NCBI GenBank assembly: GCA_030141605.1
Contig: JAQGDQ010000934.1
Coordinates: 30,001-79,312, forward strand
Length of the DNA stretch: 49,312 bases
Reading direction: 5' to 3'
Origin: Tubiluchus corallicola
Lineage: Eukaryota > Priapulida > Priapulimorpha > Priapulimorphida > Tubiluchidae
Each line of letters begins with the position of its first letter. Position 1 is the first letter of the stretch. The notes under the pieces were generated by a model that saw only the letters and a program-made list of their open reading frames with translations, did not search any database and was not told the origin of the DNA. Below, one piece after another: positions 32,202-42,405 of this stretch. A program made the translations under genes and the position numbers.

Positions 32202-33962
32202 GTCGTTTAAGAGCCAATAAACTACAAAGCTATTGATGTTTTCACGAGTCGAGGAGAAGCAACTGTTTGCGTTCAGCGTCTGAAAAACAAACGACTTATT
32301 GACAGGGTAAATCAATGCCGTAAACAAAACAGGAAGTCGATATCGCAAAAAGTGGGAAAACACGCCTGTAAATAACGCAGCGTAAACAAACAACGGACTG
32401 GGAGTCACGAAAGAACAGGAACCCATGTAACTAACTGCAAGTAAACATTTGAACTAAATAATGATAGTGATAGTGACGATGACAATGACGATAATGAAAG
32501 TGATGATGACGGCAATGATTATGATAATGATGATGATGACGACGAATGCGATGCAACGACGCCATACATTTTCGATTACTGGTTTGGATAATGTGACCCT
32601 AATATTGCCAGCGTAGTAACTTTTCTATCAACTGCCCACAACAAGACCAATGACCACTGAGGTCAAGGGGCTATAGTGATAAGGTAGAAATAAGAATACA
32701 GGTCCCGAGAAAGAGCATTTTTGTAACTAGTTTACTCGTGCTGGGTATTGCGATTTTAGTTTTCGAGAAAATAATTTTCTGCTACAGAACACCGTAGATA
32801 AGAGACCCGAGGAAAAAATGGATTTACATGACAGCTGTTTTGCATCTAGCAATGTCCACGGAAAATATTAGGAGCAGGAGAAAAACTGACGTACCACACG
32901 ATTCTACCAACAAATCGCTAATGTTTACGAACCAATGACAAAAGATGCCATTGACAGCATGTTTATTAAAACAGCGACAAGAAAGGTTTAAAGGACAAGA
33001 AAAGGGGCACCTGAAGTAGGTTTCAGAAAAATCACATTAAACAATCATATTACTTTATAGCAATTTTATGCGCATATCTTACTCGCACTGAAAGGAATTT
33101 TAGTTTGTTTTCATTTTAAATCTCCCGCAATACTGTTCCGAAGTCGCCATTACATGACGTCATGTACCAAACGTAAATCAAGGGAAGAAAAGGAAATGTT
33201 AAATTATGTCTCAAAAGACTTTCCTTGCAAATCTGTGTTACTTAGATTTTCGCTTACCTGCTAGAAAGACTTATGTAACTAGAAAAGAAAATTATTAATT
33301 ATTTAAAATGTTTTCACCAATTGGTAAAATGTTGTTGACTCACCCTCCAGGGTGCACCACTTACTAACCAAAAACGTATTTTTAATCTTATTGACAAGAT
33401 GCAGTAATTTTAAATTTTATCTAGTTAATGACTTGTGCGCTACGAATGCTCTGATTATTTTTTCAAACTTTACAAAATGTTAGCTAAACTTATTTCAAAT
33501 GACCTGTCGTGAAAATGACTGCGTCTAACGGTCATCGCGGGAGTTTAAATTTACATGTTTTATACAGCGTTACTGCCGATTGAAGTCCTGCACGCAAAAA
33601 GGCAGTATGTAAGCGATACAAAATTTCAAAACGAATTTTTTAAGCTTTATGTTTATGAAGGGTTTTCTTGTGCTTTAACGTAGTAAATGATCTTTGATGA
33701 GCAAAAGATGGCAGCAGTGTTGACACCAAATCAAACCCAACCAAATGCATTCGTGAAATGGGTTAGTCACAAAGCCAGTAACAAGCGATTGATAATTTAA
33801 ATTACCTCTATTTCAAAGTACTTGAAAGCGGAGAACTTCAAAATATATTAAAAGCATCTTAGTGACCTTTTGCTGCAAGCTAAACAAAAAGCCTTTTTAA
33901 TTTTAATTGAGCGTTATTATCATTGTACGTGATGGAATGAATCCACAGTTTCAATGATTTAA
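32202..33962. other. unassigned 1.8-kb spacer between two inverted MITEs
   Basis: No exon recognised. It contains a degenerate GAT run (listed separately) and a perfect 16-bp palindrome TACATGACGTCATGTA at 33151-33166 containing TGACGTCA. Confidence 0.45.
32459..32546. repeat. imperfect (GAT)n trinucleotide tract
   Basis: GATAGTGATAGTGACGATGA, then GAT/AAT/GAC triplets. Decayed relative to the run at 45.2 kb. Confidence 0.85.
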
Positions 33963-33966
33963 TTAA

Positions 33967-34415
33967 CTCTTTCACTCCCAAATTATTTTTTTAATAAGAA
34001 AAATTTTTTTGGCTTGGTACTTTTGTTCAGTATGTCCATCTTGCTTACACATAAAAACTTTTTTTCTAACCTGTGCCGGTGTGCTAAATATAGCCTGTAT
34101 CCCACGGGATACATTGACATTCAATAGAAGCATAAAATGTGCTTCATTTTGCAACTGTTGATAATTTTTTAAAGTATTTAAGACATTTAGTATGCATGCT
34201 ATGCTGATCTGTACAAAGTCGTCTCTGAAGTACTGTACCTTGCGCAGTTTTTTATGCTATGTAAATTTTCTAGTTTGCCATTTTATTACCATTTTTAGTC
34301 TATTGTTATTGGCTTAAATCAAAATAAATATTAACAGATCAAATAACTGTCAGTTTTAAAATCTTATTAATTTCAAAGGCAGAATATCCTACGGGATACA
34401 ACGGGTATGAAAGGG
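33967..34415 (-). mobile_element. piggyBac-like MITE, copy 2 (TTAA TSD)
   Basis: 449 bp flanked by TTAA (33963-33966 and 34416-34419). It matches the reverse complement of copy 1 along its whole length, including ATACCCGTTGTATCC and both GTATCC..GGATAC palindromes. The left end has CTCTTTCACTCCC where copy 1 predicts CCCTTTCAGTCCC. Minus-strand frame 33972-34154 is broken in copy 1 and is not taken as a gene. Its right TTAA is immediately followed by family D copy 3. Confidence 0.85.
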
Positions 34416-34419
34416 TTAA

Positions 34420-35039
34420 AGCAAAACCGCACCGAATCTTAAACTGTAGGTCAAAACAATCTATTCTTTAAAATATTGAAAGGAAACATACTATTATTTT
34501 TTCAAAAATGACTTACGTGAAAGAATTATTACCGCACAAACACAATTTCACATTCGCGCCACTAGTTCTTCGCTGTTACATGCATTTCGTCATTCGCTAG
34601 TTAGACGGGCACTAGCGCCTGCATTACGGAAACGCAATGCACAAAAAACAGGTACTGTACTCTTCAGATCAGACGTGTTAGTTTGTGACGAACTACACAC
34701 GTTCGACAGCTCGTGCGCGAGCACAGCGGTAAATTTTAAATTTGAATTTTTATCTTAAAACTTGCCTAGCTTTAGTACAACACACTGAATATCTTACAGT
34801 TCTGTACTTCAAATTTCGCTTTTGCAAACACGTGCAACACGCTCGTGGAATATTTTGCTGTTCAAATTATGTTAGTTTGTGATGTCATCAACAGTTGGGC
34901 TCGTCCGCCGTTAATTAAGTTTTTAATCAATTATTTAATTGTCAGCAACACTGTTGCAGTATTAAACGTGTTAAATCGTGTATACTTTTTACTGGACCTG
35001 AAAATGGGGGTAGTACATGAAAAATCATTCTGTCTTTCT
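34420..35039 (+). mobile_element. dispersed family D, copy 3 (uninterrupted)
   Basis: The most complete copy: AGCAAAACCGCACCG, TCTTAAACTGTAGGTC, CAATCTATTCTTTAAAATATTG, GCGCCACTAGTTCTTCGC, TTTGTGATGTCATCAACAG, CCGCCGTTAATTAAG, TACATGAAAAATCATTC, ending in TTTCTT followed by TTAA. It supplies the empty site for the hAT-like insertion in copy 2. Confidence 0.8.
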
Positions 35040-35043
35040 TTAA

Positions 35044-35125
35044 CGGAGCTAAGTAGTCTAACTGTCACAGCGTTTGACTTGAAACCAGAACGTCCCTGGT
35101 TCAAATCTACTCTCAGTCCCCATTT
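35044..35125 (+). pseudogene. tRNA-like (tRNA-Phe-related) sequence, possible SINE head
   Basis: AGTAGTCTAACTGTCACAG (box A-like) then GCGTTTGACTTGAAACCAG, AACGTCCCTGGTTCAAATC (box B) and a T-run (35131-35136) that could stop Pol III. The anticodon arm and T arm resemble tRNA-Phe (GCGTTAGACTGAAGATC and GGTCCCTGGTTCGATCC in typical genes, from memory). The acceptor stem does not pair well, so it is not a functional tRNA gene. It sits directly after family D copy 3. Confidence 0.5.
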
Positions 35126-35479
35126 TTTCACAATTCCATTACTTTTGACAAGCTTGATTTTAAAATTTAATAATTGCACATTCATTACACGATTAATTAA
35201 CCAATTAATCAATTACGATTATAAATCATTATTCCAAATAAAGTAGGAACTTTGTTCACAAGACTAAGCAGAGATCACACTCACAATTTTCATTTCAATT
35301 TTATTTATTTTTCAGAGATGAAAGCGTCCATAATTGTTAGCAGCAACTACAAAAATACGTGATAGTTAGTAGGCAAAGCTAATTAAGAAATTAAAAAATT
35401 ATCTACAATGATGCAGCATAACACATAGGAGTAAAGAGGACCTGTTAAACGATGTTAAAAGCGTTAGATTATGATAGAT
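35126..35479. other. unassigned sequence
   Basis: AT-rich; AATTAATTAAC-type words near 35190-35210; no feature recognised. Confidence 0.4.
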
Positions 35480-35484
35480 AATTA

Positions 35485-35777
35485 TGTTGATGAATGCTGG
35501 TATGAAGCCCAGTTAAGGAGTGGTGTCACGTGAGCAAGTGATTCAGAATCGAGGCGTCGAAGCTAGGCGCACGATATATAAGCCCTGTGATGCGCCCAGC
35601 TCAGGGGACTGAGTCTGGGAGCTGAAGGAGAGCAAGCTAGATCAGGGGGCTTGGTATTACTATCTGTTATATTTATTGTGTTTGATGTTCAATAAATGTG
35701 TAGTTTTATCATCTGACTCTTCATAGTTTTGCCATTCCTAAAACACCAATAATCAGCTATACACAACCAATACAACG
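35485..35777 (+). mobile_element. solo LTR with 5-bp TSD
   Basis: 293 bp bounded by AATTA at 35480-35484 and 35778-35782. It starts TGTTG and ends CAACG, one base off the expected CAACA/TG..CA pair. Ordered LTR signals are visible: GTCACGTGAGC (E-box) in the U3 part, TATA box GATATATAAGC at 35573-35583, then a GC-richer transcribed part, and poly(A) signal AATAAA at 35691-35696. No internal gag-pol sequence lies on either side, so LTR-LTR recombination has left a solo copy. Gypsy is the likeliest superfamily by length and TSD, not proven. Confidence 0.75.
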
Positions 35778-35782
35778 AATTA

Positions 35783-36491
35783 TTTTTACTCATAGGCCTA
35801 CGTATTTAGGTAAGACGGTTGAGAGTTGATAATACGTATAATACGTCCCTCCGTCTATGAAGTTTAGAGGTGTGATATCATCTCAGAAAGCATCTCAGAG
35901 AAGTGTTATCAGACATTTCAGGGAGCGATTTTAAGGAAAATGAACTTTTCCTTAGCAACACATCAAAGTAAGGGATGGAAAGATTTACTGTCGTCTCCCT
36001 TGCACTGCAGTGAAAAGGCAGAAAAAACAATTTCCTTTTACATTTGTTATATGTGACTTTAAATTCATTGAGATTATATGCAAAGAACTTTCTCCACAAA
36101 GCAACCCCATAGACACTTATACCATAACTCTTAAAAAGCAAACGTTTTGACTTTAAAGCTGAATATTAGCTCTAGCTGGTAAGGGTAAATTTCTCAGGTC
36201 TAATATCATCATTATCACTGCCTGTGATGTGAACAAAATGTCGCAGATATTTTTCTGTAAAGACAGATTTAATAACACAGTCATTATACTACACACTACC
36301 GTCACGGATTTTATTCCTACTGAAGGGTTTCACAACGCTGCATAACAGGATTCTTCATTTCCAATCAACATCATTCAAGTAATGACGTTCCCTCAATCAC
36401 AGGATTCTGCTCTTTATCCTGTCTTAATCCCATTCTTATCATTTCCTCCTGGACGGCAGAATTAGCACAGGGCTGTAAAATCCCATCATTG
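35783..36491. other. unassigned sequence
   Basis: No exon or RNA recognised; short frames only. Confidence 0.4.
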
Positions 36492-37125
36492 GGGGTAATA
36501 CATGCACAATAGATCATAACGTCATCAGGGTAATACATGCACAATAGATCATGACGTCATCAGCGTAATACATGCACAATAGATCATGACGTCATCGGAG
36601 TAATGCATGCACAAGAGGTCATGACGTCATCGGGGTAATACATGCACAAGGGAACATGACGTCATCGGGGTAATACATGCACAAGGGAACATGACGTCAT
36701 CGGAGTAATGCATGCACAAGAGATCATGACGTCATCGGGGTAATACATGCACAAGAGATCATGACGTCATCGGGGTAATAAGAATGCACAAGAGATCATA
36801 ACGTCATCAGGGTTATACATGCACAAGAGATCATGACGTCATTGGGGTTATACATGCATAAGAGAACATGACGTCATCGGGGTAATGCATGCACAAGAGA
36901 TCATGACGTCATCGGGGTAATACATGCACAAGAGATCATGACGTCATTGGGGTAATACATGCACAAGAGATCATGACGTCATCGGGGTAATACATGCACA
37001 AGAGGTCATGACGTCATCGGGGTAATACATGCACAAGAGATCATGACGTCATCAGGATGATACATGCACAAGAGATCATGACGTCATCGGGATAATACAT
37101 GCACAAGAAATGATGACGTCATCAC
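36492..37125. repeat. 35-bp minisatellite carrying ATGACGTCAT, 18 units
   Basis: The unit is GGTAATACATGCACAAGAG plus ATCATGACGTCATCGG (35 bp). I count 18 units; 16 hold the perfect 10-bp palindrome ATGACGTCAT and two have ATAACGTCAT. Between-unit changes mostly fall outside the core (TACATG/TGCATG, GAGATC/GGGAAC/GAGGTC, CGGGG/CAGGG). TGACGTCA is the full CRE bound by CREB/ATF bZIP proteins. Confidence 0.97.
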
Positions 37126-37361
37126 CACCCCAGCAAAGTCACAAACTTGAATGTTAGCCATGCCAAATAAGGTTTGTTATAAGAGAATGCCTGTTCATCA
37201 AAACCTGAAAGGAATCTGTTTTTTGCTTACGTAGCTAGCAGGCAAGGATGGATTACTGGACAGCAGTGACTTTGTAGGGCCTATAGGAGGACAGACAAGG
37301 TTAAAAAATAGGGCCTTTAAAAGAGACTGAATTAAAAGGTGCATGATTCTTTTACGAAGTG

Positions 37362-37672
37362 CTAGTAATGTGTTTCTTGTGTACTTTTCTTACTCATCAT
37401 TAATTCTGGATCTTTTTTGCTACTGTGTATGTCGTCTAGCACTCACACATAGATACCATGAGCCACAGTAATGTGTTTCTTATGTACTTTTCTTACCCCC
37501 CTCCAATTCTGGATCTCTTTTACTACTGTGTATGTCGTCTAGCACTAATACATAGACACCATGAGCCACAGTAATGTGTTTCTTATGTACTTTTCTTACC
37601 CCCCTCCAATTATGGATCTTTTTTACTACTGTGTATGTCGTCTAGCACTCATACATAGACACCATGAGCCAG
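37362..37672. repeat. ~103-bp minisatellite, 3 units
   Basis: Units start AGTAATGTGTTTCTTATG near 37364, 37467 and 37570 and include TACTGTGTATGTCGTCTAGC and ACACCATGAGCCA. The first differs most (TCATCATTAATTC versus CCCCCCTCCAATTC). Confidence 0.92.
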
Positions 37673-37827
37673 ATTTTATGCATTCACTGTTGCTGCAAGC
37701 TCCGAGTAATTTAGTCTTCAAATTCAGACGACACTGTTTCTACTAGCGGCTGGAAAAATGTTCCTCAGGCTCAGATGGCCAAGAAAAGTCAAATTAGCTT
37801 TTCCATTTTGGATCTCGTAGGAATATA

Positions 37828-38262
37828 GCCTGCACAGCATACATGCAAACTGAATATTCATTCTGCACTGCACAGCACAGCACACAGCAAACTGAATATT
37901 CATTCTGCACTGCACAGCACAGCATACATGCAAACTGAATATTCATTCTGTACTGCACAGCACAGCATACATGCAAACTGAATATTCATTCTGCACTGCA
38001 CAGCACTGCACATGCAAACTGAATATTCATTCTGTACTGCACAGCACTGCACATGCATACGGAATATGCATTCTGCACTGCACAGCACTGCACATGCAAA
38101 CTGAATATTCATTCTGCGATGCACAGCACTGCACATGCAAACTGAATATTCATTCTGCACTGCATAGCACTGCACATGCAAACTGAATATTCATTCTGCA
38201 CTGCACAGCACTGCACATGCAAACTGAATATTCATTCTGTACTGCACAACACTGCACATGCA
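37828..38262. repeat. 41-bp minisatellite, ~10 units
   Basis: The unit is AACTGAATATTCATTCTGC plus ACTGCACAGCACTGCACATGC (~41 bp). The first three units carry CAGCATACATGC instead of CACTGCACATGC and one has lost TACATG. GAATATTC palindrome in nearly every unit. Confidence 0.95.
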
Positions 38263-38752
38263 AACTCCTTCTGAATACCCTGCTGAGGTCAAATCAAAGA
38301 TGGATCTACGTCCAGCTATGACTACGAATGAATAGTAATTTGTTATTAATGACCAGTGCCCACAAGCCTTATGATTGCCACGATTCTATTCACTAATCTT
38401 CATTAATACTATTCGACAATCTGCAAGTCCTACTTAATGTTGTGGTTGTGACGAAATCAAAACCTAATGTGAAGGCTTTGCCTCGTGGCTTCGCAATGAC
38501 TTCAATACTTCCTCCCTCAACAATAAAAACGACTAGAATCAGCATAGCGAATGAAACCGTCCAGAACGAGGCAGTCACCTATCCATTCACTGAGCAGCGC
38601 GAGTGTTGTTTAACTTAGGTTACCAAGCACACGCCGTGAGCAGTTGACTATTCCTTGCACCTCAAAAATGATCAATCTTTGCTTTATGCTTGGTGTTACC
38701 TTAAAAAGTCTTGCATTCCGCTATTTCAATGATGTTGAACGGTGTGTGTGAA
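38263..38752. other. unassigned sequence with a decayed family G copy
   Basis: The minus strand at 38510-38600 (GGTGACTGCCTCG, TTCTGGACGGTTTCATTCGC, CTGATTCTAGTCG) matches the minus strand near 41650-41735. It also produces a minus-strand frame (38393-38578) with a hydrophobic start, but that starts at GTG and the frame is not shared by the other copies. Confidence 0.35.
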
Positions 38753-38814
38753 TTTGACTTGTTTCAAATATATATATATGGAGAGTCTTATGAAAGCATT
38801 TGAAACAAGTCAAA
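38753..38814. repeat. 17-bp perfect inverted repeat (hairpin)
   Basis: Arms TTTGACTTGTTTCAAAT (38753-38769) and ATTTGAAACAAGTCAAA (38798-38814) with a 28-bp AT-rich loop. It replaces the left ~60 bp of family D copy 4, whose sequence begins at the outer edge of the right arm. Confidence 0.85.
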
Positions 38815-39326
38815 TACTATTTTTTCAAAAATGACCTACGTGAAAGAATTATTACCACAAAAACACTATTTCAAGTTCGCGCCACTAATTCTTTGCTGTT
38901 ATATGCATTTCGCCATTCGCTAGTTAGATGAGCACTACCGCCTGCATTTCGGAAAGCGTTGCACAAAAAACAGGTGCTGTACCTCTCAGTTCAGATGTGT
39001 CAGTTTGTGACCAACTACACACGTTCGACAGTTCATGCATCTTGAAGCTTGCCTAGTTTTAGTACAACACACTGAATATCTTACAGTAGCACTGTACTTC
39101 AATTTTCTCTTTCGCAAACACGCGCAACACGCTCGTGTAATACTTTGTTACTGAAAATTATGTTAGTTTGTGATGTCATCAAAAGTTGGGCTCGCCCGCC
39201 GTTAATTAAGTTTTTAGTCTATTATTTAACTATCAGAAACGCTTTTGCAGTATTAATTGTGTTAAAATGTATACTTTTATCAGACTTGAAAATGGGGCAG
39301 TATATGAAAAATCATCCTGTCTTCCT
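38815..39326 (+). mobile_element. dispersed family D, copy 4 (left-truncated)
   Basis: Begins TACTATTTTTTCAAAAATG and follows the family to GTCTTCCTTTA. It lacks the first ~80 bp and about 25 bp of the centre (no CACAGCGGTAAAT block). Same orientation as the other three copies. Confidence 0.75.
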
Positions 39327-39835
39327 TTACAACAACCTTTATCAACAAGAACTTTCTTCTGATCACGTATATAAAATTACAGTGAATCAGTGTAACCAAG
39401 TATGAGTAACCGAGTCTGAGTAATTTCTGAGTAAACATTTAACTCAAAAGATAAACGCAATCGCACATCAATGATTCAGTTTATTCCAATTACTCCACGT
39501 ACACAAATTGAGAAAGATTACATTTTATGACACCTACAGCGCAAAATAATCTACTCCAATCCAGAAATAAAACAGAGATTTTCCGTCACAAATTTCAACA
39601 AATGCAATCGAGACGTCTCAGTTTCTGGGAAAACGTTATAAAAGCCGCGAGGTTATTTAATAACCCTCGGGGATTTAGCGAGATTGTCAGGTGAAATCAG
39701 TAAATGCAATTACACACAGGGGAAGATTGTCACGTTGGTTTAGCTGTGAAATCGAGTAAATGTTCCCCGACTGTTGAAAACGTTGAACGAGACTGTATAT
39801 TCGGCAGAAAGTGTTAGTGTACATGGATAGGTGCT
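39327..39835. other. unassigned sequence
   Basis: GAGTAA-type words near 39395-39435; otherwise nothing recognised. Confidence 0.4.
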
Positions 39836-40147
39836 TGGTTGGCATCCTTCTGTCTCGGAAGACAATGGAGTGTGCGCCAAGAGAGTCAGCTATTGAATTG
39901 TGGGAACTGCAGCGTCGACTGGCTGAGCAATCCGATCCTTGTACGTCTCCAGGGCGCACGCCTGGGCAAGGTGTATGGAGATCCTGAGTTCCCCAGATAA
40001 CAGGAACCCCCTCTCTTCCTCCTTGGTGTAGTCCAAAGGAAAGCGGAGCGATACGTTTGGCACCAGGTTGGCTGCAGGAGCTACCGGAGTCAGTGAGCAT
40101 GCTGCACTGGTCCGCCTTCGGGGATCCACTCCTGATTTGGAAGGTTT
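39836..40147 (-). mobile_element. 5'-truncated copy of the 5S-headed SINE body
   Basis: Reverse-oriented. On the plus strand it runs from TTGGCATCCTTCTGTCTCGG to GATTTGGAAGGTTTA, so it has lost the 5S head and the first ~120 bp of the body. A few bases are missing in the middle relative to the other copies (GTCGACTGGCTGAGC). A 42-bp satellite starts immediately at its truncated end (40148). Confidence 0.85.
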
Positions 40148-41283
40148 ACACCACAAGCAATTTCAGTACTCTGTCGTCTTCTGCTTAATACACCACAAGC
40201 AGTTTCAGTACTCTGTCGTCTCCTGCTTAATACACCACAAGCAGTTTCAGTATTCTGTCGTCTTCTGCTTAATACACCACAAGCAGTTTCAGTACTCTGT
40301 CAATTCCTGATTAACACACCACAAGCAGTTTCAGTACTCTGTCGTCTTCTGCTTAATACACCACAAGCAGTTTCAGTACTCTGTCAATTCCTGATTAACA
40401 CACCACAAGCAGTTTCAGTACTCTGTCGTCTTCTGCTTAATACACCACAAGCAGTTTCAGTATTCTGTCGTCTTCTGCTTAATACACCACAAGCAGTTTC
40501 AGTACTCTGTCAATTCCTTGTTAACACACCACAAGCAGTTTCAGTACTCTGTCGTCTTCTGCTTAGTACACCACAAGCAGTTTCAGTACTCTGTCAATTT
40601 CTGGTTAACACACCACAAGCAGTTTCAGTACTCTGTCAATTTCTGGTTAACACACCACAAGCAGTTTCAGTACTCTGTCAATTCCTGGTTAACACACCAC
40701 AAGCAGTTTCAGTACTCTGTCGTCTTCTGCTTAATACACCACAAGCAGTTTCAGTACTCTGTCAATTCCTGGTTAACACACTACAAGCAGTTTCAGTACT
40801 CTGTCGTCTTCTGCTTAGTACACCACAAGCAGTTTCAGTACTCTGTCAATTTCTGGTTAACACACCACAAGCAGTTTCAGTATTCTGTCGTCTTCTGCTT
40901 AATACACCACAAGCAGTTTCAGTACTCTGTCAATTCCTGGTTAACACACTACAAGCAGTTTCAGTACTCTGTCGTCTTCTGCTTAGTACACCACAAGCAG
41001 TTTCAGTACTCTGTCAATTCCTGGTTAATACACCACAAGCAGTTTCAGTACTCTGTCAATTCCTGGTTAACACACCACAAGCAGTTTCAGTACTCTGTCA
41101 ATTCCTGGTTAACACACCACAAGCGGTTCCAGTACTCTGTCAATTCCTGGTTAACACACCACAAGCAGTTTCAGTACTTTGTCGTCTTCTGCTTAATACA
41201 CCACAAGCAGTTTCAGTACTTTAACAATTCCTGGTTAACACACCACAAGCAGTTTCAGTAGTCTGTCAATTCCTGGTTAACAG
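40148..41283. repeat. 42-bp minisatellite, ~27 units, two alternating subtypes
   Basis: The constant part is CACCACAAGCAGTTTCAGTA plus CTCTGTC; the rest is either GTCTTCTGCTTAATA (type A) or AATTCCTGGTTAACA (type B). Types alternate in irregular runs, with several A-B pairs, then a run of B near 41040-41150. The 42-bp period keeps a plus frame open for 247 codons; that is a period effect. Confidence 0.96.
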
Positions 41284-41500
41284 GTCACAAAGCTTATATA
41301 CATGTATATAAATTATAATGCATGTACAGGCCATACATTGTAATAAGGAAATGAAAAAACTTTATAACATAATGGTAAATTTTTTTTACATATTGAATTG
41401 TGAAAACTAGGATTAATATAGCAAATTTTTTACATACAGTCAACAATTAACCTAAAGGTTGGCTAATTAACTGAAGAAGAAAGGCATTGAAAAATTATGA

Positions 41501-41570
41501 GGCAACCAAGACTCGAACCTAGAACCTTGTGATGACAAATTGCATGCTCTGTCCACATAGCATAGCAGGT
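41501..41570 (-). pseudogene. tRNA-like sequence (SINE head candidate)
   Basis: The minus strand reads GGACAGAGCATGCAATTTG, TCATCACAAGGTTC, then box B GGTTCGAGTCT (plus 41509-41519) and TTGGTTGCC. Box B is canonical; box A is weak. The acceptor ends do not pair clearly, so it is not a functional tRNA. Confidence 0.45.
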
Positions 41571-41649
41571 CTGAATTCTCATGCTAGTAGTACGCAAACA
41601 ATCAGAGCCATCTATCGCTAAGTTAAGGTTAGCCAATTTAACAGTTTCA

Positions 41650-41735
41650 CCCTACATATGACTCCCTCTATGAGATAGACAGCCAAAATCAGTCTTACAA
41701 ACGAAACCACCCAGAATAAACCAGACGGTCACGAA
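41650..41735 (-). repeat. decayed dispersed repeat, family G
   Basis: The minus strand GTGACCGTCTGG, TTCTGGGTGGTTTCGTTTG, CTGATTTTGGCTG aligns with 38510-38600 and, more weakly, with 31430-31510. Indels shift the frame between copies, so it is not a conserved coding sequence. Confidence 0.45.
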
Positions 41736-41783
41736 CAATTTACACAAGTTTGAATGGATCAATCCAATAAAATGATTTATACC

Positions 41784-42405
41784 CAGGCTGCATAAGATTA
41801 TGGATATCCATAAAATAAGACCAAAAATCCATAAAATAAAATTTGAAAAATCCGTAAAATAAGAAATGCATAAAATAAAAAAATATTTTTTTTGTGATTT
41901 TTTGTACAAAGTAACGAGTTGTAAGCATTGGCAACACTGAAAACGAACGTTAGAAGGAGAGAAAGAGAAAGAAAACAAACCAACAAAAGCGCATTTCCGT
42001 TGAAACAAAAGTTTCAACCAAAGCATGAGCTGGAGTTCGGTCTGAAAATAACTGAGAGAGACCCAGCCACCAGGATCGGAAACTTCAGCCTAGAGGGCAT
42101 TCTACATTCGTACCAAATAGATGAATTATTTGAACTGAAGTGATGAATTACAAGGCATTGTCTAGTAAAATTTGATTAAATTTGAAGTGATATGAAACCG
42201 ATAAAATTAAAACTAAGTTCTGCGTGTTTAAAAACACGTTTCAAGCACCCCTGTTTTTACTTTTTAATTGATTTCCCCCATGGGCATCTCGTTCCAGACA
42301 TAGTCTATTTCTTATTTTATTGATCTCCATAAAATAAAATTTCAAAAATCCATAAAATAAGCTATTTTATTTATTTTATACATATCCATAATCTTATGCG
42401 CCCTA
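41784..42405. mobile_element. hAT-like element, 622 bp, with possible transposase N-terminal remnant
   Basis: Inverted ends: CAGGCTGCATAAGATTATGG (left, 41784) and, on the minus strand, TAGGGCGCATAAGATTATGG (right, 42405), with subterminal repeats CATAAAATAA and CCATAAAATAA on both sides. TTATACC lies on each side (41777-41783 and 42406-42412), a 7-bp, or 7-of-8, target-site duplication. The plus frame 41928-42143 (71 codons, ATG start) has basic and FQPKHELEFGL, TERDPATR motifs that remind me of the N-termini of some hAT/BED-finger proteins, but it ends before any zinc ligands. I read it as an internally deleted element. Confidence 0.7.

Noticed and set aside
33972-34154. Minus-strand frame as a piggyBac transposase piece
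   Set aside because: The inverted copy at 31738-32197 has the frame broken, and no DDD-type or cysteine-rich C-terminal motif is visible.
38393-38578. Minus-strand 61-codon frame with a signal-peptide-like start
   Set aside because: Starts at GTG with a stop directly upstream; the related sequence at 41650-41735 does not keep the frame.
40068-41261. 80- and 247-codon plus frames in the 42-bp array
   Set aside because: 42 is a multiple of three, so an unstopped unit stays open; the first frame begins inside an antisense SINE copy.
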